A stretch of 64,000 nt of DNA from Andrena cerasifolii (Eukaryota > Arthropoda > Insecta > Hymenoptera > Andrenidae): positions 7,874,001 to 7,938,000 of the forward strand of contig NC_135118.1 in the NCBI RefSeq assembly GCF_050908995.1, written 5' to 3'. The position numbers were made by a program, and so were the translations under genes. This document shows, one piece after another, positions 38,601 to 49,717 of the stretch (positions are counted from its first letter, which is position 1; each line of letters begins with the position of its first letter). The notes beneath the pieces were generated by a model. It searched no databases and had not been told where the DNA came from. It worked only from the letters and a program-made list of their open reading frames with translations.

Positions 38601-39419
38601 AGACGATTGTTTCGCTTCAGGTCGCGTTTCTATAACGAAACGTTCGGGTCCGTTACGAATTCGGAAAGTGGAAGAGGCTTCGTCGCGTGACGTCCCAACG
38701 GGATCGATCATTTCCCACTTTCGATGGGCGAAGCTCGTTACGATACAAGAAGCAGTCTGGGTGGAGTTCTTCACCGATTAGCCTGCAACTAATTATTCGA
38801 ATAAACACGCTGGAAATGGAACAGATTGCTATTGGAAACGCATTAACGCGAGCCAACACAAATGGGGAGTTTGCATCCCTCACGGAGACATATGTGCTCG
38901 ATAACAGCGCATTCTCTCCGGCCCCTTCCCGCCCTGTTTGGCTTCTGTCGTTCCCTTAGCCTTCCACCTCGTTTACGCGATAATCGTAAGTCTGACGTGC
39001 TCGCGGGCGAGCAAAGCATAATGTTATGGCAGAGCGTCGCACAGTGGATCGAGCATACTACATGCTAGCTGGAGAAAATTATTTTTTCGCGGTATTGGGT
39101 TTATATGGGGTTCAAATTGTTAGAAACAAACCTGATTCGTACCACAGTTTATTATTTCACTGAAAATATCAATAAAATAAAAATATGACTAATTCAATAA
39201 AGGAAAAAGAACCAAACGACAGTATTGTACTTTAACTATAATTATCAGTTGCAACATTATGTTTATTCCTGTCACTTCTGAGTTTTCTGTGGAGTTTTAA
39301 AAAAATTTCGAGCCACAGTTGACTCACCTAACATAAAATCGCTATTAAAACAGTGTTTTGCTATATGTTCCACGTCGTTCCACGCAACAAGGGTTGAATG
39401 TACGGAAAGTATAGACCTT
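35687..39419. other. 3.7-kb gene-free stretch
   Basis: Mixed AT-rich (35.7-36.5 kb) and CpG-rich (36.6-39.0 kb) sequence. There are no exons with family similarity, and overlapping frames on both strands near 36.6-37.0 and 37.6-38.0 kb are GC-driven. A short hairpin of CGAGCACGTGG/ACGTGCTCG type sits at about 37155-37230. Confidence 0.4.
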
Positions 39420-39742
39420 CTAGTTTTTTTTTAATCACACGATCGATCTGCAAAAATGTGCAAAACTATATTTTGTGAATTTTTTTCGAGTGCGACGCTC
39501 GGCAGAAGAGATAGCACTGTTGTTGTATTTCAGACTCTATAATGTAATGTAATATAATTAACAAGAAATTAATAGTTATAAGAAATTAATAGTTATATAG
39601 TTATAGTTAATCTATAATACGTATAGAGTCTGAAATATAACAACTGTGCTATCCCTCCTGCCGAGCGTCGTACTCGAAAACAATTCACAAAATATAGTTT
39701 TGCAAATTTCTGCTGATCGATCGTGTGATTAAAAAAAACTAG
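39420..39742. repeat. 323-bp inverted repeat (foldback MITE)
   Basis: The arms run from CTAGTTTTTTTTTAATCACA to a TGTGATTAAAAAAAACTAG end and match for about 130 bp, including CGATCGATCTGCA, TGCAAAACTATATTTTGTGA, GCCGAGCGTCG-type and AGACTCTATA blocks. The centre is a TA-rich tract with a tandem AAGAAATTAATAGTTAT. It is non-coding. Confidence 0.8.
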
Positions 39743-41624
39743 TTTAAATTTTAATTTTTCCTACTATTTTTAAGTCATTATGAAATTTCCTATAAAAATT
39801 TGACACATTTGGTACTTTCGCCCTAAAGCGCCCAACATGCTTCCCAGCGACGTTACTGTTTCCTCGGAGAGAGGGTTGTAGGAGTCGTCCCACCTTAGCT
39901 GAAGGTGCACCGGTGGAGGGAGAACCGAAACATCTGTTTTAGGAGTGCATTTCCCCTACTTGGGAAGGCCTGCTCTACATAAACATGACAATAGGCTGAC
40001 GGCCCTTCCTGGCCTCGATAGTGTAACGTTTTAACTTTCTCTTCTCAACACGTAATGTCGTCTCTGTTGCCGCTAGCTGCCGCGGATGGTGCTGAATTTT
40101 GGCCCAGAGGCTTATGGAAGAAAGTCAATGACCATTGTAATCCTCCCCCCCCCCCCCAATTAATTGAAATCCAATGAGCATTAATCAGATTTACTTTACG
40201 AATTATTTACCGCCGAAGGGTTTACACGCGTTATTATTTGAGCGCGAACAAACGCAGCCGCGTACGCGACGTGATTACGCGTTGGACGTGGAATCATTAC
40301 GGTCCCCCATAGAACGTCATTCCATTCCATAATTCCTCGGGTAAACCGACGTGCTTTAGCCGTGCCGAATTACGAACGACAATCATTGTGCATTTATAAA
40401 ACTAAACATTGAAGCATCCCATTATTGAAAATCGAGACGCGGTGTAATTAAATGCTTCGATCAGCGGCGAGCGCATCAACGTCTGCGCCGAGGAGGATTC
40501 ACGATACTCGCCTCGCCGTGAAATCGCGAAATCCAACTGTTGATTAGGAGCTGATACCTTGCGCGAGCATCAGCGTCATCGTACAGCTACGAAATCTTCG
40601 CTCGAGTACCGCTTCCCGACGAGGAAAAATATTCATCATCCGAAGGATACGTTTCCAGCAGGCTCCCATTGAATCCGCCCCATCCCTCGCAAGGGATGGA
40701 TTCTTATTGGAAACGTATCGACACGGCCCAGCAAAAAAAGAACGACCAACGTTCCAACGGTTAGATACACGTATCGAATCCTACCCCTTCCCACCCTGTG
40801 ACGTCCCAGTTCAATTGTTTGCCAGGGATACAGAAGCTACGAGACAGGGCTGCTCCCATGAAAAGCACTCGATGCGTTCCATCGAAGGGGGTGCCCCACA
40901 TCGGACGTGCCCGTTCCAGGTCCCCCCACGTTTATTTCCATATATGTTGCGCGTGCCAACATGCTGCTTACTTCGCCGCGGGACAATAAAGTACTCCGGT
41001 GACCCTCCAACAAGCTCCCTCCACCCTGTCGTAGCCGAAACTCCAGGACCCCCGTGCCACGGTGTCAGCAGCCGAGACATTTCCATTTTATTGGAAGCCT
41101 GGAAACGAGTATCGCGACGAGGAACGACTCGTTTCGGTGGAATCCGAATTGGGTGACGTGCGGGCACTCGGGGCGCTTCTTCTAGGGCCCACGAGACATC
41201 ATCTGCATGCGTGGCCTAGCCGGCTGCCCTGGCACCAGGAACATCTCTCGACGGCCATGCAGCGACTCCGTATGCGCTCCGTGTCTTTCCCCGTGGCTGC
41301 AGGACGCGCGCGAAATTTCTGCCCAACTGGCTGGTAGCTCTGATGCACGTTTATGTGGAAATTAATATATTAAGGAGAACGATGGCGAGCTGGAGTGTTT
41401 GGATACAGGGGGTTGCGAAAGTGTAGGTTAGAAAACATATGAGAAATGTGTAGAGTATAAAGTCTAATACTGGGGCTGCATATAAAGTCTGCAAAGGTAC
41501 GCTATGAAGAGAACTCAAGGAGTTTGAAGTTCGAGTGGGTCATGAGGATCGAATGCGTCGAACGTGAAAGAAGTTCCGTGTGTGCAGTGTCTAAGAGTTG
41601 ATGGACTTCTGTTCTTGGGAACTA
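39743..41624. other. Non-coding, includes a poly-C run
   Basis: A 13-bp C run is at 40145-40157. The + strand frame of 149 codons at 40707-41156 and its minus-strand shadow have no recognisable domain. The composition is Pro/Arg-rich, as expected for GC-rich chance frames. Confidence 0.35.
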
Positions 41625-42169
41625 ACAAGGGGACCTTCAGGTTTGGCAATTTCAGAAAATTCTGAGACTTAGTGTACTTGAAGGTCTTCACTCGAACATT
41701 AATTTCTCAAAGCAGTAAGGCGCGCTTTTTAGCCAAATTCGAGTCGAAAATCAGCAGTGATGAAATTGCGGTAATGGCTTCGTTTTCGAGAAAATTGACT
41801 TTAAATTTCACCTAAATACGCGTGCATTGTAGGCGCATGAGAGGCACGCTTGAAGGGTACGCGCCTACGATGCACGCGTATTTAGGTGAAATTCAAAGTC
41901 GATTTTCTCGAAAACGAACCCATTACCGCAATTTCATCACTGCTGATTTTCGACTTATTTTTGCCTGTATAATCACCCCCTAGAGTATTGACCATAGGTA
42001 GAGGAACACCCTGTATATAAAGGACCTCAGAATTTTTCAAAGTCGATTATCTCGAATTTGGCTAAAAAGCGCGCCTTACTGCTTTGAGAAATTAGTGTTC
42101 GAGTGAAGACCTTCAAGTACACTAAGTCTCAGAATTTTCTGAAATTGCCAAACCTGAAGGTCCCCTTGT
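41625..42169. repeat. 545-bp inverted repeat with asymmetric right arm
   Basis: The ends are ACAAGGGGACCTTCAGG and CCTGAAGGTCCCCTTGT. The arms match for about 215 bp (TTCAGAAAATTCTGAGACTT, GGCGCGCTTTTTAGCC, CACCTAAATACGCGTGCAT) and close on a loop near 41845. The right arm holds an extra segment of about 95 bp at roughly 41960-42055, which includes AGGAACACCCTGTATATAAA. It is non-coding. Confidence 0.85.
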
Positions 42170-42452
42170 AAGGTCGGTATCAGATATATCGGCCGGTGAG
42201 TTCGTTTTCGGGAACAGCGATTGAGGAGAAATCAGCCACCACCACCTGACGATCGTGGATTTGTCAGTTGTAGTTGCGCGGCCCTCGCAGGGTATAGTGG
42301 GGTAACGGGAACGCTGCTCGGCTCCGCCTGAACCTAGTCGTTTGACTGTTATTTATCCTTGGCGTAATAGTTGTGTGCATTACGAAGCTATGCGTAGACC
42401 AATACGAGATGAAACTATCGAGAAAGTATCAATGTTCTGACCAACAAAGACT

Positions 42453-42599
42453 GTCGCCCGTTACGCCGAAGCGAAGCGCGGCGGCCGAAGGGAAATGTTC
42501 GTCGACGCTGTTCTGTCATATGGGTGATGCGTAGTCGCTGCTGTTCTGTCATATGAGCGATGCGTGGTCGCCGCGCTTCGCTTCGGCGTAATGGGCGAC
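42453..42599. repeat. Hairpin with a tandem-repeat loop
   Basis: The stem arms are GTCGCCCGTTACGCCGAAGC at 42453 and the complement that ends at 42599, 31 bp with one mismatch. The loop holds GCTGTTCTGTCATATG...GATGCGT twice, at 42507 and 42540, with a period of 33 bp. Confidence 0.9.
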
Positions 42600-42688
42600 G
42601 ACCTTAAAGCTCCTGAATTTTTTCGAAGGTAACGCACACCTATTCTGATGAGTGCATTTCTACGCTGACAGCCCGGTTTGGCCTACTC

Positions 42689-42838
42689 GCAGAGTTCGGA
42701 GGGATTCGGCTGCACTGACGGAGGGGGAAACACCTACAGGAGCGGTGGTAATGACTGACGCAGGCGCCTGACGCATTACTACCTGTCCTGTAGGTGTTTC
42801 CCCCTCCATCAGTGCAGCTGAATCCTTCCGAACTCTGC
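42689..42838. repeat. 150-bp near-perfect palindrome
   Basis: GCAGAGTTCGGAGGGATTCG at the left end is answered by CGAACTCTGC at the right. Both arms contain GAGGGGGAAACACCTACAGG or its complement. They meet at a CAGGCGCCTG centre near 42766. Confidence 0.9.
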
Positions 42839-44720
42839 CTGTCCCCACCACTTCTGGCTCGCTCTTGTTCCGCGAAGGCGAGAGCGAGATGTAACGAGAG
42901 CGAGGGAGAAAACGTTGAGAAAAAGGAGCACCGAGGCAAGAAAACTGTGTGGTGGGAAAATATCCCTCACGAAACTCACCGGCCAATATATCTGATACCG
43001 ACCACAGCTTGGTGTTTCTTTAACGTTTGGTCATTGGTTCTATTGGTACGCTACTTTTAGACGAACCTTCTGATTCGAGCACATTTTTATATGACCCGTC
43101 ACAAATTATTTAGCCTCCGACGAGCTTTCGGAAAGCGTTGAAATGTATAGAATAAGAGGGAACGAGGGTAGTATCGGTATTTTACTTTCGCAGCCGAAGT
43201 GCGACCATAAATCATTCCCGTCCATCGTCATCGCGAGAAATATCGCTCGGCCAGCATTCGGAATTCATAACGCGCGTGGCAATTCGCAGAAGACGGTTTA
43301 CGATGAAATTTTACCAACGCCGATCGACACGGGGCAATTCCCGGGGAAAAAAAACCAATGTCGCAGCTCGTACACGGCTTTCAGAAAGTTTCTGGCGGAT
43401 ATTCGCGCGAGGGTTACGAATATAACGGCTGTGTAAACGCAGCTGCCACTCTGCCAAAACGCGAAGGTAATATGTAACCCTCTGGGAACAAAAACTAAGC
43501 TAAATTATTTAGACTCTCGTGATATTTCATTTCCACGTTCCCGTTTGGAGTTGAAATTTTATTTATCGCCCGCGCCGAACCTCCGGGGCAATTGTAATTT
43601 CGCATGTTACCATTCCGAGATTATTGAGAACGGAAAGCAAGAGGAAAGAAGCGTTTGTGTATTGCCCTGTTCGCGACACTGGATTTCAGATGCGCGTGTC
43701 AGCCTCAGTCTCGAGTTTGATTATCAGGAACTCGCGCTCGCCGGTTTACCTTCTAAGTCAACGGCTCCTTTCGCGACTACACTGGCGTTTAATTAAAATT
43801 TTAATTATTACTTTGTGCCCGGCGTTATTCAGTATGTGACAGGGGACTCATTGTTCATCGCGAAAGAGCGCGAGTAGGAATAACCGAGCTTTGAGAAGAC
43901 ACGATTGCGAAGTTACAACAGCGCACGGAATACCAAGTAAAATTTTCAACCACGCCCGAATACAGATAGGGGAGCGCTGGCTGGGAAGTTTAAGAATTGT
44001 TTGCAGTTCTTCCCCGAGAAATCTTGCCCACCTTGTTTTCAAGCGTTGCTGAACAAATACTTTTACCGCCTCCGGATTACACATTCTCCGAAATTCCCCT
44101 TCCCTACTGTTCTCTCTTACGGATACCCATCTTTTCGAGCCTGAACAGACATTCGCAAACAAACTAACGGCGTGCGAGCCTTATGTTCGGAGAATGAAAC
44201 ACTTCAAAGCCTTCTTTCGTAAACCCTGTGCCCCACATTGCGGATGAATGGAATTCAGGGCACTGCTACTAATTGTCATCGATATCAACTTCCATTTCAT
44301 CCGTTTCATATGGATGAGAGGATCTGCTTACCAAAGGAATCCGTTCCTCGATTTTCCACCTCGACCTGAAAAACCACCGCTCCCATCCACTATCTCGGCA
44401 TTATTCCCCAGAAATGCGTTCGATGTGATACCACGAGACGCGGAAGCGGTTCCGCGATGATCGTTGCGAAACGACTGTAAAATACGCGGTTGTTGACCGG
44501 CGAGCAGCTAGCCAACGCGCATTTCCAGCGCTGAGTACTTTCTCCTAATACAACGCAATCATGTCGCAATGGACTCGCGCGGGGATCTGCTTCTACGTGA
44601 TTAACGTTTCAGTACAATTACTAGTCATTGATGCCGATAAACCGCTCGCGCTGTGCCGCCGCTGGTGATTGCGCGCGACGTGCTCTGTCGCGTTCGCATT
44701 TAAAATCCTCCTGAGATTAA

Positions 44721-44723
<3 letters not shown>

Positions 44724-44752
<29 letters not shown>
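44724..44752. repeat. (TA)n microsatellite
   Basis: A run of about 29 bp of alternating A and T. Confidence 0.95.
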
Positions 44753-44755
<3 letters not shown>

Positions 44756-46871
44756 ACACACACATTCACGTGCAATTCCAGTTGGGACGATGTTACGTGA
44801 AACAAACAAATTTCGATTGGCTATACACGCGCAAGCATCCAATGGCGCTCCCTTTTTCCTTCAAATTGAAAATGATCGTTTAACGAATTCGTATTTCGCG
44901 CATTTGAATTTCACGCGGAACGAAGGTGATTTAAATTCGATACGTTCCTGCTGTGGCAGCATTAAGATGAAAATTTATTCAACGATCGTGTTTAATTATT
45001 TTCCCCCTTTCGACATATGAAATCTGTTACGCGTTGCGGGGTAGTTAACTTGGAAAAGTAATGTGCGTTTATTATTTTTTTTAGTACCTATAGGGCGTGT
45101 GTAGAGAGACGAATTTAGTATTATAGACATTGAAACCGAGGAAAAGATCTTTATATATATGAAGAGGGTAGGGAGACAAACTGAGAATGTCACAAAGCAG
45201 CGTTATCGAGAAAATTAAATTTTAATACTTTAGCCGATCAGTAAAGAAAGAAGCTTAAATGAATTGCATTTTCTTATATAATTTTCTTCTTAAATAATTA
45301 AACTCAAAGAGTAGGGACATTCCGAATATTGTTCCAGTGCAGAGTAGACATTTCCTGTCACTAATTAGCATATCAAATCTTTACTGTTATCTTAAACACA
45401 CCGTAGGGTATTTGAAAGTTCAAATAAAGTTATAACCCTCTGCGCTTCGACAGTTCTGCAGTCCCAGCTGCCAGCACCAAAACATACTATAAATCCCAAA
45501 ACCACGAAAACTCGACATTCCCAGTTTTTCCCACTGACCCTTTCATATATAGATCCGCAAAACCACTTGCTTTGAGGTAGAATCGATTTCGATTATGAAT
45601 TATAGAAGAGGCAACTGTTAAATGAACACAGCAGGCAAAATGCGAAGGAAAGTTACGAGTAACTTTTAGGGATTACTATTTATCGTGCGCATTTGCATGA
45701 ACGTGCGAGGAGAAGCGGTCCAGGGTTCGAAGATACGGGAAACGAGAGGAAAGTGGAGCAGAAGCTGGAGAGGAGCGGAGTGGAGTAGTAGCGTAGGACG
45801 GGAGCCTCGTAAATCTTAAGCGAAATCTACGATCGGTGATCCCTGCTTATGGGTTTACACCTGTAGACGTGGCAAAGTCTGCCGGGAACTTTGCGAGCGT
45901 CCTCTGCGAGAAGATTCGACGCCGCGTGCCTATCGAAGAGACACAAAGGGCGTAATTCCACGAAGCTTTGGTATTTGATGGATCAGCCTCTGCTGGCGAA
46001 ACCAGAAGAGAAATATACCATGCTGTTGCATACACACTCCATGGGACAAAGCATTTAATGTATCGAACTTACAAATATACGATGCTCCCTTTCCATGCAA
46101 CAGGACATTAAAGCTACATCAATATTAATTCAGAGATAAGGAACAACAAGGGACAACAGACCGAACGGTATATTGGCTAAAATATTCACGTGCCATCACT
46201 GACGCGTACCTGCCTATATCCTCCCCAGCTCTACCTTCTTATTCAAAAAGAGATTCTACCTATAAAACAGAACGAATCTGCTACAAATTTGGCACTGTTC
46301 CTCGGTGCCCAGATTACGAGCGTACTGTGCAGAATTTATACATTAAACGTTGGATGTAGACGAATCCGCTGCTGCGGAATGCTCTCCGCTAATTTCTAAA
46401 CGAAGCTATTTGTTCCCCCGTCGGAACCGAAACAGTGACCGTCTCGCCATCAGCCGTCAAATTTACAGCGGACACGTCTAAATTCGGCAGCGAGAGTATC
46501 CGTTTCTGCCGCACGCCGCGCCCCGTTGCTCTACGTAATATCCAGCAGAGATTTGAAATAATTACATGTCTCGGTAACCCCGCCGTCGGTAAAAAGAGCT
46601 CGCGGATCCGGGACCGTAGCGTTTCGCGTGCCATTATCGTAATGAATCGTATTAATTAACCGGGCCAGCGTATGCGGGACAAATCGTCGCCCCGTCGGCG
46701 GATAATAATTGAAATCACCGACAACGACGCGTCAGCGAACCTCCTCCAATTAGAACGGCGGAACTGATAAGCAGAATTAATCGATTTCTGGCTGGTGGAA
46801 AATGCGCCATTACGAAATCACCGAGCGCAGGGGGCGAGGAGGAGGAGGACCACTCTGGAGCCCGTTACCAT

Positions 46872-46901
46872 CGCGCTAGCGCGCCCGCGCGCGCGCGCCG
46901 C
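46872..46901. repeat. Alternating CG tract
   Basis: GCGCTAGCGCGCCCGCGCGC followed by further CG alternation, about 30 bp of nearly pure purine-pyrimidine alternation. Such tracts can adopt Z-form DNA. Confidence 0.8.
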
Positions 46902-49474
46902 TGTGACTGACGAATTTTTCACGATATTAATTCTTCCCGCTCCCGACGGTACATTCTGGCCAGCCGGATGAAGCTTCAGCTCGCTCCGGCCTCGGAATGG
47001 AGGGATCATTAATACGAATCCCGACTTGCCCCGAGACCGGGCCCCGGCCATTGTGTTCGAGCCGCGAGGAACGAGGAAACGGATTTATAGAAATGAAGAT
47101 TTAAGGAGACGACCGACATAGCGCGGCGGAGCTACACGCTTTCTTCTGGTGACGGCGGTCGAAAGCCTGGTGGCCAGAAATCACGGCGTCATTTCTGTAG
47201 GGACAACGGTGCAGCACGAAGGTCCTCACCCTGGAAGGCTCGTGCCTCGACTCACGCGAACTACCACCGTGGACTACTAGCCGCGGGATCAGCTCCAGTG
47301 TGCAGGTACTAGTGAGTACGAAAGTATGAAAACTCAATACGCACTGTTCGTTCAGCGAGAATCGAATCTACTTACGAAACGCGAAGCACCGAATTCGTGG
47401 GACACCTCAAAGGAAAATGGTACCCACGTTTGGGAATAATTCGATCCTGCGGAATGAGCTTTCTTTCATAGCGCACTGCCGCGTGTAACGCGCAGCAAGG
47501 AAAATGGATTCCGTGTGACGGTTGACCGAACGAACGATTTTTAGGAGAGAAAAAAAAATGCCACAGGGTGAAGAGAGAAAGGAAAGAGGAAAATTCCACG
47601 GCTGCTCTTATTAGCTTCGGTGGCAACAGCGACACTGGAACAGTGAAGTTCCTCTCGCAGCTATTCCATAGAAATTCCGCGATATCGAGTCCCCTCCCCC
47701 CCCCCCCACCCACCCTGTCTTCGCCCTTCTCCGAGCCGCTATTTTACAAAATTCCGGAAATCTTATTCCGAGCAAACACGCTAGAATAATCTAGCCGTGG
47801 TTCCCATCGTTTCCCAGCGCACGATCGGTCTTATTCATCGGGTAATAACGTTATCACGATCCGCGCTCTGAATATCCGCGTCTGACCCAAATAACTGTCG
47901 TTTTACCGCGGCATGCATTTTCCATTTAACCGTTAATATCATCGATCGGGCGACGCAGGACAACGTACTCGCCGCGACTACCGACATGAGGGAAATATCG
48001 CCACCGAGCGACGTTTATTTTTTATTCAAGGGACGTTTTTAGCGTTTAGCCAGTTAAGGGCTGCTGAAGTGTTAGGTGCGAGGGAAGCGTTCGACATTAG
48101 GGAGCCTAAGAAATTGTAGTGTGTATTAAGACTGTGTGTGTATTCGTTTGCTTGCGCAGCTGAGGGCATTCAAGTGCGATCAATGAAGCAGGCAAATTAG
48201 AGTTTTTGAGAGAATGCAGTGGGTTTAGAGAGGATATTACAGAGGGATTTCTGTTGTAATTAAAAAGAAATTCAATCTTCCACTGTGCTGCTTCCAAACT
48301 GAGCAGCAGACAGGTTCATAAAACGATCGTTCCCGTGGGGTTATTTTCGATGGGCTCTATCCTGCTTGAAACAACTCTTTTCGTAGAACAAGTACATCAT
48401 TTTCATGATACCATGATGCTTGAAATAACCATGGATAAATTCATTTACATACGTCGTGCTCCAGTTCGATTTACTTTGACGTGTCTATATATGGGACATT
48501 TTACGTTCTTAAACGAAATACTATTTCTATTATGTGTCTGTTATGAATTTTAACTCTGAGAGATTTTATTTTAAACACTGATAGGTAGGTGTATCAAATA
48601 TCCGGTCTATGTATAGGGAAACACGTAGTTTCTTTTTTAAACACGTTTACGAATACACGCCAACCTTTGATTGTGAAAATATACAAATTTATTCGTTAAG
48701 CTAGAATGGATCCAGCAAAGAAAATTCGCAGCTTCTCTGTATTCCTGCGATTCCTCCGTTCAAAGGTTCACCGCAACGCACTTGTCCATTAATGTTCAGT
48801 GATAACCAGATCAGTTTTCACCCCTACCATATCACGATTCAATATCTGGTTCCACGGTGCGCGCTTAGTTGTTCCCAAATATACCCCAAATACCATGCTA
48901 CAGACCTCTCCTCATAGTGCGTCTAGGAGCATCGGAACCAAAACGCAAGTAAATGAGGCGTAATTCACTCGCCGCGCTGAGTAATTTGGGGGTAAACTCA
49001 TCCACTTGCTTTCACTAACTTTGATATTAACGGCTTAAGCCTTTGAATCTACCACATCCATATACGAACATTCTATTCCTCCTTATTTTTTTATTACACA
49101 GACTGTTCAGAGACTTGAAGAGTTTTAACACGATTTAATGTTGGAATGTTAATGAAAGCAGGGGGAACCTGTACAAAACCGTATACCATACTTAATCGTG
49201 AAAATAAATGAAAGAAGCCGACGCGCGTTTTGCAATTGTTTTCCGCCACATTGAACTGTTAGTTAACAGATATTCGTGACGAAATACGCACGCTCCAACG
49301 AATTATTAAATTTATTCTGTTTCTAAGTGCTCTGATTTTATTTTCAACTGACTATAAGTGGATTGTATAGTGCTTTGGTAATTAGAATGTAAGTTACACG
49401 AAGATATCTATTAGCAGTATCTATTTCTATTATATCTTGAAGATCGGGGCCGATTGTTGCCATTTTCATTTTTA

Positions 49475-49717
49475 GCTGTAACCGAAAGTGTAGATGCTTA
49501 CGTCTTGGGGTATCTACAACCGTACGGGGTAAAACCGTATCCTGCTATTTCAAGCAGCAAGAAGAAGAAAACGCCTACTCTGAATATAGAACAATCCGCA
49601 AGAGTTAAATACCAAAAATTAACGAACAAAAAGTGCAAACCAACGAAACGTAGAGAAAATAAGGTTGAAAATAATTGTTGTGTATACATGATGAGCTACC
49701 TAAGACAAGCCACCTGA
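49475..49717 (+). CDS. Unassigned open exon-like fragment
   Basis: An 80-codon open stretch follows a TTTCATTTTTAG acceptor-like site and ends at a TGA. It reads VTESVDAYVLGYLQPYGVKP and then a Lys-rich tail with KKKKTPT and KPTKRRENK. A hydrophobic start with a basic tail and a GVKPYP segment could be a scrap of a DNA-transposon protein, but I cannot place it. No partner exon was found. It could equally be a chance frame. Confidence 0.2.
   Translation, partial: AVTESVDAYVLGYLQPYGVKPYPAISSSKKKKTPTLNIEQSARVKYQKLTNKKCKPTKRRENKVENNCCVYMMSYLRQAT

Larger units (their letters stand above)
42172..43003. mobile_element. 832-bp element with terminal repeats and two internal palindromes
   Basis: The terminal inverted repeats of about 33 bp begin GGTCGGTATCAGATATAT and differ by one substitution and one indel. 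Inside are a hairpin at 42453-42599 (31-bp stem around two 33-bp direct repeats) and a nearly complete palindrome at 42689-42838. It is non-coding; apparent frames of about 100 codons run through the palindrome. It lies 2 bp from the 41625-42169 inverted repeat. Superfamily not determined. Confidence 0.8.
43004..49473. other. 6.5-kb gene-free block
   Basis: CpG-rich unique-looking sequence (43.1-44.7, 46.3-48.1 kb) alternates with AT-rich stretches. No exon, RNA gene or inverted-repeat element is supported. It contains the TA run at 44724-44752, the CG-alternating tract at 46872-46901, and C-rich runs at about 47690-47710. Confidence 0.4.

Noticed and set aside
40707..41156. 149-codon plus-strand frame
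   Set aside because: Pro/Arg-rich with a long minus-strand shadow and no family resemblance.
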